From contig CM066304.1 in NCBI GenBank assembly GCA_033807695.1, positions 3,658,001 through 3,722,000 of the forward strand: 64,000 bases of DNA, in the 5' to 3' direction. Below the pieces are notes generated by a model, which was given only the letters and a program-made list of their open reading frames with translations, searched no databases and was not told where the DNA came from. Positions within the stretch are counted from its first letter, which is position 1. The number at the start of each line of letters is the position of its first letter. The stretch is from Daedaleopsis sinensis. Taxonomy: Eukaryota > Basidiomycota > Agaricomycetes > Polyporales > Polyporaceae. Position numbers and translations under genes: made by a program. Positions 49,832 to 59,130 of this stretch are shown piece by piece.

Positions 49832-52003
49832 ATGGCTCCTCCATCCTGGGCCTCGTACGAGCAATGGTTGTGGCTTTGCGAACGCAAAGGCGCGTGTGCC
49901 GACGCGCGCCGACGCGGTCGTCTTGGCCCTTGGCTCGCCACTGTCTTCCACGACTTTTTCATCCGATGGCCAGAACGCGACGCGCTTTTCGGAATCAACA
50001 TGACCAATCTTACACCTGAACAGGAGGCACAGCTGGCGGCAGCAATCACGTCTCGCCAAAATGTATGTCTCTGAATATATCGTGATATATCCAGATCGCT
50101 GACTTAAGGAACACTCAGCGCATTACAAACTGGTTCAGAAACCACCGTTCTCGCACCAGGGACTCACGCGGCGTCCCCGCTGCCATCACCCAATCGCTGA
50201 AGAAGGGGAAAGGTCGAGCTCCACAGGCCAGGGAGGTGTTTTGTCGGATGTTCTACGACGACGATAAAAAGGCTGTTGTTGAACGCGACCTCGACGCTGA
50301 GCGTAGGGCAGCCGGCCGCAAGCTCAGTCGTCGTGAAGTCTTGCGCATTACGCGCACCCGCGTGGACACGATGTTCCGCGAGGCTGGCGACGACGTGAGA
50401 GCCCAGGTGGAGGCGCGAGTCGCCGAGGAGAAGGCCTCGCGTGCGGTGCCACCACCGGCAGAGGGAGTTTCTCAGACGCCTCATGATTTCCAAAAGTGAG
50501 TTATTTTTCGCGTATCCCGTCTGTCCTCACACACTGACCATCTCGACCAGTGCAATCGATGCCGCACCTACGTTAATCGAACGACTTCTGGAACCTATCG
50601 CCCAGCAGACCGGATGGTGCTTCACGGTCGTCGGCGCCGGTCCCTCTCCCGAGAACAACGGTGACATCCATAGCTTCGCGTACGTCTACATTTACAGTTT
50701 TGCTCCAATAATGACTAACATTGCGCATTCCCGCAGAGTTCATTTCGGTCAGAACCCGTCTGGACACACACTCCCTCAAGCCGTCGATAATTTCCGCGAC
50801 AACTATATCCGGCCGATGGTGCACTTCGCACGAGGCGTTTATAGTAAGTACCTCCCTTATCCTAGGCGTGGGACACCACCGATAGTTATACATTTGTTTC
50901 GCAAATCAGCACGCGATGTCAGGGACAGTCGCGCTCTCGCTCGCCCTCCTGCAGATCCCGAAGACGCCGCAGGCACATCAACGAGCACGATGACCGGGAC
51001 GTCGTCGCCTCCCTCGAGCCCTCCTCCCCAACCTCACGCGTTGCCCACCCTCCCCGCAGTCGACGCACTGCTGGACGCCGATGCTAACGCTGCTCCGGCA
51101 CAGACGACCTCGTTCACTTCCTCCCCACTTCTCGATGCTACATTCCAACTCCCAGGAGCCGACGTGTTTGCTCGAGGACTAGGACTCGGATCCTTCAACC
51201 TCCCCGGCACCATGTTCAACTTCAACGGCGACTTGACATCATTCCCTGCAACATGGCAGCCGGATGGTTTCCCGACCAATATCCAATCTACGACTTTCGC
51301 CCCAGCAACCCCCTTTCTCGACCCGCTGCTCGATCAATCTGGGAATGGCTGGGCGAACGGCGTCACCATGGACTTCGAGCAGATGCAACACGCGCTCACT
51401 CTTCCACCGATTGTGATCCCAGACCCCTTGGCCGATGTGGGTTCCGGTACCTCGGCTCTACCCATGAGCACGCCCGTAAACCAGTCCACGCCAATGTTCG
51501 CGACTCCGCCTGCGCCAACGCCTGCGATCACGCATGCGCTCCCGCCCACGACTTCGCCCGTGACCACGCATCTGCTCCCGCCCGCAACTCAGCCCGCGTC
51601 AACGTCTACGGCTGCGCCAACGTCCGCGGCTGCGCCGACGTCTGCGGCTACGCATGCGCTCCTGCCTACGACGCCCGAGGGCATGAGCATACCAGGAAGC
51701 TCACCTCTGACTGCGTCTGCGACGCTGGCAACGAACACACCCGTCACAACCCCGGAGCCCATGTCCGCGAACGCCTCCGTCACCTACGCATCTCCGTCCG
51801 CGCCCCCGGTCAACGTGTTGTCTCCCCTTGCCACACTCGCTAACACTTCGCGCGCTGCACGAGCACTCCATCAGAGGACGACCGCGGCTCCGGCAGCCAC
51901 TTCCTCGTCGTTGACCACCCGCCCTCAGCGTGTTCGTAAGCAACCACGCCGTCCTGATGAATCCCCCGAGCACAATGCCCCTAAGCGCATGCGAAGGGCA
52001 TGA
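49832..52003 (+). CDS. WFRNH-motif protein with Ser/Thr/Pro-rich tail (645 aa), KDZ cargo
   Basis: Five exons by eye: 49832-50062, 50119-50495, 50551-50679, 50737-50843, 50910-52003; all join in frame. The N-terminal 250 residues are folded-looking: a Trp-rich start (WASYEQWLWL, FFIRWPERDALF) followed at about residue 78 by RITNWFRNHRSRTR, then a charged helical part and a short block with WCFTVVGAGP and NYIRPMVHFARGVYS. The WFRNH segment resembles the recognition helix of homeodomains (WFxN) but the surrounding length does not give a clear homeodomain. The last 360 residues are Ser/Thr/Pro/Ala-rich and end in a basic KKQPRRP/KRMRRA-like tail, a likely nuclear signal. I recall related proteins as common unnamed genes in mushrooms; function unknown. 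Confidence 0.8.
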
Positions 52004-53010
52004 GGGCGAGTTCGTTTTTGGTAGTTCCCGTTTGCTGTGACTCGGACCCGTTCTAAGTGCCGCGCCTGCTATATATCTCGCCCTGTACCCGTGTTGTCCT
52101 TGTGTCTCGTCTCCGTTGCTCTTCTCGGTAAAAGCTGCCACTGTGCCGGCCGATGTAATGTCTTGCCTCTGTCTGTTTACGCGTCATCTGAGTGTCTCTC
52201 CTGGTCCTTCGCTGTCTCTCTCGCCTCGAACCATTTACGTATATAACCCAAACACAAAATGTATCTCGCCCAGTGTCCCTCCGCGCTTTGCGCCCCTCCG
52301 CTCCGCCCATATGTAGCAGAAAATCAGTAAACTCTGTATGACCTCTCTGAAGAAATATACTATTGTACATTATACATTGTTGCTGCAGACCGACCTTGTT
52401 ACATCAGTGGTGTATTGTAGCGCACCACATATAATGCAAAGGTGCTACTGTCGTGTATCTAGCTCATTTAATGAGTGCATGTCTTACACAAATCTATTCT
52501 GACACATACAGTTGATGGATAATGTATAGATTAATGTGACAGTCCAACATACACAACTAGTCTTCATGACAACTTTCCGAATTTCGAGAAAACATATGAC
52601 AAAACTGACTATGACATAACCTACTAGTTTGTATAGCTAACAGATAGAGTCATCTTAAACATCTGTAGACATCACCTATGACGTATGTTCTGGGTTTCTG
52701 TTCGAACATATCTGTCTACATTGAGATAGACGCGCGGCGACTGGTAGCAACCCGTCCCAATTAGGAACCCGGCAGGAAGGCGCTCCAGTGGCATTTAAGC
52801 TCCGATAGAACCCAGGGCACAGCGCGTGCGTGGTGCTTTTCGATCTTAAAAGGGTATGACGGCGGGTGGGCGGGAAGGCGCCAGGTGCATGCGGGTATTC
52901 CGTATAGGGTGCATCTATCGATACATCCACTGCACGCTCTAGATACATCTTCAGTACGCCATTGTAAGTACAGCATAAGATGGATCCCACGTCATGTCTA
53001 ATATGAGTCC
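52004..53010. other. Right subterminal region of the KDZ element, no gene seen
   Basis: AT-richer DNA than the rest of the element, without credible coding frames. Close to the terminus, GATACATCC occurs at 52920-52928 and inside the terminal repeat at 53014, with a variant at 52942. These may be transposase-binding subterminal repeats. Confidence 0.5.
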
Positions 53011-53041
53011 AGGGATACATCCATATGACAGGTACGCCTGG

Positions 53042-53049
53042 TCATGCCA
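53042..53049. repeat. Right target-site duplication of the KDZ element
   Basis: Second TCATGCCA copy, immediately after the right terminus ...GGTACGCCTGG. Unit 4 sequence resumes directly after it. Confidence 0.85.
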
Positions 53050-54029
53050 TAGTCCCTTGCCGCAGCGACACAAGCTGTCCGTTTGGATAACCGCTACACA
53101 TCGTTCACGAAGAGTGCGGTCAGTACACCCGCGCGGTCTGCTCAGAGACTACACAGCTACTGAAAGATGTCATTATCAGGCTCTGAATGAGCTGGGGGGA
53201 CTCAGGGATATTCACAACATGCATGTTCTCACAAAGAATGGCCATGAAATTTGCATCCTTCCATGCCTTTCCGACTGCGTGTGAGTGCGTTGCAACCGTG
53301 TGACTCCGAAGGTTGACAGTTTGATGATTGGATCGGAATTGAGCAGGATAGGAATTCGTGCACATGGAGATCTCTCCCTGTGCACAGCGAATTCCTCGCC
53401 TGCTCGACTCTGATCATCATAGCGGCTGACATAGGATACAGCATGGACATGCAACGAGCTGGAGGAGATGAAGCTGAGGGGGCATTCACTCGAGAACTCG
53501 GAGCATGTCGGCGGCGTGGAGATTCTCAGAATGACCGCGTCCGAACAATGTCTAGATACACGTAAGTCGGAGAGATGCTCCGGAGACTGGAGCTCGGGCC
53601 AGACCGGCAGCTCCTAGTCTCCCCACCACAACGTTCACACCACACCACCACCCCCACCTCGAACTTGTGTAGCTTTCTCCATCAGATCTATTACACTTGC
53701 CTACATAGTACACACTTTCTATAATCTGCGCCGTGCCATCGGACATCGACAATCATCCTCCTAGCGGATACTCCCCATCTCACACTCTCCCACATGTCCC
53801 TCGCCATTTCGAACAACACGACGCGACAGGACACGGTTGCACGTGTACCAGCTTTCGACACTCGTGAGTGTGCCGCTGGCTACACCGCGGTTGCATTGTG
53901 CTGACAAGTCCGAGTCCTCAGCTCAGCTCCTCAAGATGGCGGACTAGACGTGGCTTGCGAGCGATTGAGCAGAGCCTGTGGTCTCGCCTGGACATGTCGA
54001 CGCGTCGATAACATGACCGCACAATATCT
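53050..54029. other. Unit 4 sequence right of the transposon, gene-poor
   Basis: Continuation of unit 4 after the KDZ target duplication, matching unit 1 from 4886 to about 5860 with scattered changes. No gene is recognised. Confidence 0.6.
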
Positions 54030-54357
54030 ATGGTCGTCGACGACCTTGCGGAAGACGTAGCTTGGATATTGTCATGGCGGACGATAGCGAAGCTTCGGAC
54101 TGTCGATGCTCACCGTGGTACGTACCTTTATATCTCACTCCCAACACATTCCGTGGCTCACGGCGTGCACAGATGTTGTGCCGACGCCGTGCCGACAGCA
54201 CGGAGGCAGAACGGCGCGGTTTAACGTGGCGGGAGACCTCGTGGCCACGCGATACGTATCTCGTGATAATTTATATATCATGGGCGACGCGTACGCACCG
54301 CGTTTGATTCTGGACGGCGCAGCCGTCACGGTTTTAACGGAGGTCTGGCTCGACGGG
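54030..54357 (+). CDS. Unrecognised spliced-looking reading frame, unit 4
   Basis: Diverged copy of 5861-6188. Changes relative to unit 1 (for example Leu to Pro and Ser to Gly in the second exon, and a Gly-His pair to Arg-Tyr) do not break the frame or the GTACGT...CAG intron. This is the main reason to treat the set as possibly coding. No start context or downstream exon is convincing. Confidence 0.3.
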
Positions 54358-54754
54358 GTATGTCGCCGCTCTTACGAGCACTGCAGTTGGCTGACTTTGT
54401 ACTAAGTATCTTCACAGCCAGCGGCGATCGCAAGACGTGACGCAGAGATGCGGAGCGCAGGTGATCCGAGGTGTGCACAGGGTCATACCGTATGTTGCGG
54501 TCTTCTTTCGAGTGTCCATTGACACTCACTTTATGCGGTTCTGCAGGGCGTTCGTGAGCGGACGTCGCTTGGGCGATGAGCCAGCCGACGACATCATTGC
54601 TGAGGCTCGGAGGCCTCAACGGACCTCGTGCTCTCCGGGGGGTGTTCGCACGGCACAGCCGCGTTCGTCGCGAACGTCCTTGTAGGTACCTGGACACTGT
54701 GAAGCTTCGTGTGCTCGGCCAGAACTCGGAGTCGCGGCGAGTCGCGGTTACAGA

Positions 54755-55560
54755 TGCCGGTACGTGCTTTGATGGCAGTTGGCGTCGACGAGACTGACAG
54801 ACAATGTCAGCGGATGCTCCCGAGACAACTCACCTACACTGTCGAGTCTGGAGGGTACATAGCGCTGCGGCGGTCGCGCGGCAAGGTCGAGTACGGCGTG
54901 AAGGGTGGGACGAGGACCACTTCGAATGCGACGCGGATGGGCCATCATGATGGCGCCACAGCGGACGGGTACGAGTCAGATCGCGGACGAGAGTGGGTCG
55001 CTCATGCGGTCCGGGTGGATGTACGTTGTCGACGTTGCAGACCTTCGCACGGGGCCGGGAGACTCCACAGTGGCGACGTGATGCATGCACAAGCATCGCA
55101 TCTGTCAGCGGGTAAGTATTCTGAGAGGCTTGGACGAGGCTGACGAACCTTTTCAGGACATGCATCCGAAACGACGAGCCCGGCGCGAGGGAGCGGCGCA
55201 TCCCGTATCGGACGCAGCGTCGAGCTTGATTACCATGGTGCGGAGACTACAGTGCAGCTCGTGAGCGGACGGGGCGTACATAGCGCGCGCGGCGGCTCTC
55301 GCGGCAAAGCTGCGGCTGTCGAGGAGGCCTCTGGACGTACCCAAATGTTATGCACGTTCGCGCGAGGCTGGGGTCGCAGAGTAGTGAGCATCCGGGTACG
55401 TAGTACCTTGTTAGAAGCTTGATGGCGGCGAAACTGACAAACCTGTCAGGATCCTCCCTGGTTCCGAGACGGCTCACCTGCGCGCACGGAGAGTACACAG
55501 GCCTTGAGGGGCAGAGTGGCGACATGACTAGAGGCCTGGTAAGTACGTACCTTAACGTTG
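54755..55560 (-). repeat. Diverged repeats with intron-like signals, unit 4
   Basis: Shorter and more diverged version of 6590-7690. Splice-like motifs (RC of GTGAG, CTGACA, GTCAG) remain near 54800-54840 and 55430-55480, but spacing differs and reading frames are interrupted. Confidence 0.35.
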
Positions 55561-56472
55561 AATGATGCGACGGCGGCCGAGACACGATTGACCGTCTTCT
55601 CGCCAGATATCGATGTGTCCCGGTGATGTCATGCGGCAGGCACTTGACGGTGTGTGGGGATCGGATCGAATACGGGGCAGCTGCAGAGCGAGTGGAGGGT
55701 GTGGCGGACAAGCCGGTGAGTGCCTTCTGTCGTCGTCTGCGCGGAGTGGCTGGGAGCGCAGGCGCGGGCGGCACGGAATGCGCCGTGCAGCGCCGTGGTG
55801 GGCACTGGGTGCGAGCAGCGTAGTCGGCAGGAACGCAGCCGGTGGGCGGGAACGAGAACGGCGGGGCGGGGACAAGATTTGCGGCAGGGAGATATGTGGT
55901 GGAGCAGGGCACCGCGACGGAGTTGACATTCGCAGCGCGTTCCGCTCGCCGAGCCGAGTGCGAGGTGAGTGTCAGATTCGTGCCTGAGCTACATAGTACC
56001 CAAGGCTGACGAGTGATCCATAGAGCACAAGACCAGAGAGAGACGCAGACGGGAGGGCTTGCGATAGAGACGGTGGCGGCGGGAAGCAAGAGGTGCGAGA
56101 CGCGACGAGTCCGAGTCGTCCGTCCCAGAATGGCAATGTAGGCGCCCGCGTGTCTACTGACCGCCGACGCCGCGACGGGGGAGTGCGCGTGCGAGGGTAG
56201 GTAGATTCGAGGGATTTGGAGCTGTAGGAGTGAGTTGGGCGAGTTTCGGAGTGTCCCTGGCTCTCGAGACGAGACTGCGAGTCGAGTCTCGAGTAGAGGA
56301 CTCGGCCGAATTATCGCCTCCCGTCCTCCTCCTCCCCCTCCTCCTCCCCTCCCTCTCCTCCCTGTGTCGCGCTGCTGTAGAGTACACAAAATATATTTCC
56401 CGTGCTATGTACACACTGTGGCCACCAGAACGCTGCCTGCCCCTGCCCCGCCCCTGCCCCCGACATCTTATA

Positions 56473-56650
56473 CCCGTCCAGATTACAGTCCCATTGAGCG
56501 TACGCCCGTCCAGATTACCTCCCCATTGAGCCCCGTCCAGATTACAGTCCCAGTGAGCCCCGTCCAGAATGCAGTCCATTGAGCCCCGTCCAGAATGCAG
56601 TCCCAGCGAGCGTACGCCCGTCCAGATTACAGTCCCAGTGAGCGTACAGA
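56473..56650. repeat. 27-32-bp minisatellite, unit 4 (rearranged)
   Basis: The same CCCGTCCAGA-headed repeats, but with different order, number and sequence (for example CCATTGAGC variants). This independent turnover again shows that unit 4 is older than the copies in units 1-3. Confidence 0.85.
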
Positions 56651-58618
56651 GTTTTCACTTCCATCTCGCAGATCTTCGTCTCTCGCACTGACAGCCACGG
56701 GCATCACCGGCGCGCCACTGCTCGAGCGCGAGGAGCCCGGGGAAGAGCAGGAGAGGTGCTCGAACTGGTGCGTGGGCGCGTACCTCGGCCCGCCGACGTC
56801 GGTGACGTACATCATCTGGCGGGTCGGGGTGAGGTACAGCAGCCGGGTGAGCACCTCGTTCGTCATGAGCAGGTCTGGCGAGGGCGGTCAGTCGCGTGAG
56901 ACGACGACTGCAGGAGAGAAGACTCATGGGACACGTACACATCTGCAGGCTGGCGACGTCTTCTTTGCCGGTGAGCAGATATTGCTTGAGCAGGTACTCG
57001 TGGCCGCTATCTGCAGCACCGCCGATCGATCGAGTATCTGAGGGCCTGTGAGTCGAACCGATCGAGTCTACCGGTCCACCGTTCAGATAACTCACCGCTC
57101 CCTGGCTTTCCGACACCGAGATTCCAGTGTGTAGCGAACATGCCGCCCTTGAGACTCTTCATAGCGTTCTCAAGGCCTTGCAGAACTCTGTTTCCCTGTG
57201 AAGAACGTTGGGTACCAGAGGGTGAGACAAAGTCTGCCAGTACCCACCGCGTCGAAGTGCCCTTTGCTGCCAGTGGCACGGGCCAGGTACGTCCACTCCA
57301 GCTGGCAAGACGCAATCTGAGCAAGAATGCTACTTTTACCGCCCATGGTCTCATTCCTACGGATCACGAGTTGTCAGAGGAGACCAGACGGAATGGGTGA
57401 GCTTCGGGACGAACGTCGCGGGATTGATAGCAAAGACCGGGAAGCCATGTGCCGTGTTGAACGCAGGTTCGAGAAGGTTGGCAAGATAGTCGGCCTTGTC
57501 CAGGAGGATCTTCTCGCCCGATAATGCGTACGCTGAGAGAAGTCCGCCGAGATACCGGATGACGGTTTCGAAGAAGGGTGCTGAATGCCCGAAGTAGACA
57601 TGTTCGACCTGCCGAGGGCGGTTAGCATCTTCATCATACGGTGACCGGGCTGTGATGGTCATTGTGATCGGCACTGAGTGGGACAGACGGCAGAGAGTGA
57701 AATATGAGCCAGAGCGTCGACGGGATGGGACAGGAAGGAACAGCGGGGGTGGAGCTTCTCTATTGATAGCGTTCTACCCTGCTTACCGCCAAACTTGCAC
57801 AGTGAGGACCGTAACATTGCAGCCGGGGTCGAAGGGAACGGTACCAGGCGCTTTAGAGTTCAGTATCCAGTCTATCTGAAGCAGTTGAAGAAGAGGGCCG
57901 ATGTTACTGCAAACCTCCGGCGCGCCATTGTAGCGCGCCGGAGGTTTGCACACTATCTTCAACGTCCAAGTCCGAGTGACACTGTGTTATAGCGCGAGAG
58001 AACGTAACATATGAAACAGAAGCATGATTGATAGACGAAGCGCAGCAGAGAAACCGCGTGGAACATAGACTGAGAATGGGAGTGGGACAGAACAGCAGGC
58101 GAAGAGAGAGAGAGATGTTCGACATACCTTGGTGTAATCTCCGTTCTGTACCATAGGCAGCGCCGCTGCGAACTCGTCGTAGAGACCCATGAAGAGCATC
58201 GTATCCAATGAGTCGACCACAGTGACATTCCACGCATTGAAGCTGCAGCACGCGTCGTGACACGTTATGAGGTGCAGGCTGTCTTAGGGAGATGTACTTA
58301 CTTGTTGACGCCCGCCTTGGACAACGGCAAGAGCTCGTCGTAGCCCGCGGCATGCTTTTGGTATTTGCGGTACGCGTATAGAAACGCGTCCTTGACCTGA
58401 CCTGCTCGGGCGTCCCATACAGGCGCAGGGTTAGTCGGGGAGGCTGGTGGTGTCGGAGGTACTGGACTAGTGTCACGCCAGGGCGTGTAGTCGGGCCAAC
58501 GGGGCAATTGGATGTAGTAGAGGGTCGAGATGACTACTACTGCGGCCACTGCGGCGAGGATGTAACGAGTGGATCTGAGGCGTCTTGGGAGACGAAAGAT
58601 GGTCGGCCGTATGCGCAT
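56651..58618 (-). pseudogene. GH47 alpha-mannosidase 5' fragment, unit 4
   Basis: Diverged copy next to the intact AP180-like gene. The second intron (57609-58127, 519 nt) has the canonical donor GTATGT, so this copy splices better on paper than those in units 1-3. It still has the one-base loss in the HLSC signature and ends at the minisatellite, so no active enzyme is expected. Sharing this lesion with all other units shows that the gene was already broken before amplification. Confidence 0.87.
57908..57950. repeat. Perfect 18-bp hairpin inside GH47 intron, unit 4
   Basis: Arms TGCAAACCTCCGGCGCGC and its exact complement are separated by 7 bases. The corresponding place in unit 1 (about 10235-10280) has only a decayed or different sequence. 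Such a long, perfect, GC-rich palindrome in a pseudogene intron is probably recent. Confidence 0.75.
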
Positions 58619-59130
58619 AGAGAGCCTAGGAATGGAACGTACGAGGAGATCGAGTGTCCCTGAGCCATGGCTGGGTAAACGCTCAGTCGGAGAATGGTCC
58701 GGGTATCGCCAATTCGGAAATTCCGTCGGGCGAGACGCGTTGGACGGCGTCGACGAACTAAAAGACAGCGAGCAGGACCCACGTCTGTACTGATGAGGGG
58801 AAGAAAGGGCGGGTGATGATATGATGTCCATGATTGTCTGAATTTGAGCGCAGGACGCGGAGGTTTCAGAAGTCCCATTCTCGACTGCCGGCCCGACCCT
58901 CGGCTCGCGGGCGGCACTGCTTCCTCATTGGGCAGGGATGGCCGGTGGCCACGCCAACAGTCTCAGATCTCGGTCTCAGCCGGCCGCGACGGGCTCGGAT
59001 GCCCCGGAGTGGGAAGCGCTGGAGGGAGTAGAGTTGTGAACTCAGTCGAAGCGGACGAGGACGCGCTGTCCCAGGCCCTCGCCGCGACTTCCGTCTTGTA
59101 CACTACTTCCACCCTCTTCTCCTCACCGCC
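58619..59130. promoter_or_regulatory. Divergent promoter region of the intact AP180-like gene
   Basis: The 512 bp between the unit 4 GH47 start and the intact AP180-like start. Compared with the array copies it carries several substitutions and short insertions (for example near 58895 and 58935). It is the only copy that drives a complete coding sequence in this window. Confidence 0.55.

Larger units (their letters stand above)
39397..53041. mobile_element. KDZ-superfamily DNA transposon with cargo genes (13,645 bp)
   Basis: The element is defined by comparison with the three empty sites in units 1-3. Both ends start CCAG and then share an imperfect inverted repeat: left 39397-39424, right 53011-53041, with matching CCTG, CA, GGAT and TATCCC blocks. 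It encodes a full-length KDZ transposase (minus), a small basic protein (minus), an Ala/Pro-repeat protein with an RNase H1-N/viroplasmin-like tail (minus) and a WFRNH-motif protein (plus). A GC-rich minisatellite lies near the left end, and GATACATCY motifs near the right end (52920, 52942, 53014). All four genes have long open frames, so the insertion looks recent. Confidence 0.9.

Noticed and set aside
39389..53049. A 12-bp target duplication (CTGGTCATGCCA)
   Set aside because: The extra CTGG can be explained as the element's own right terminus, complementary to CCAG at the left end. Eight bases fits the superfamily better, although 12 cannot be excluded.
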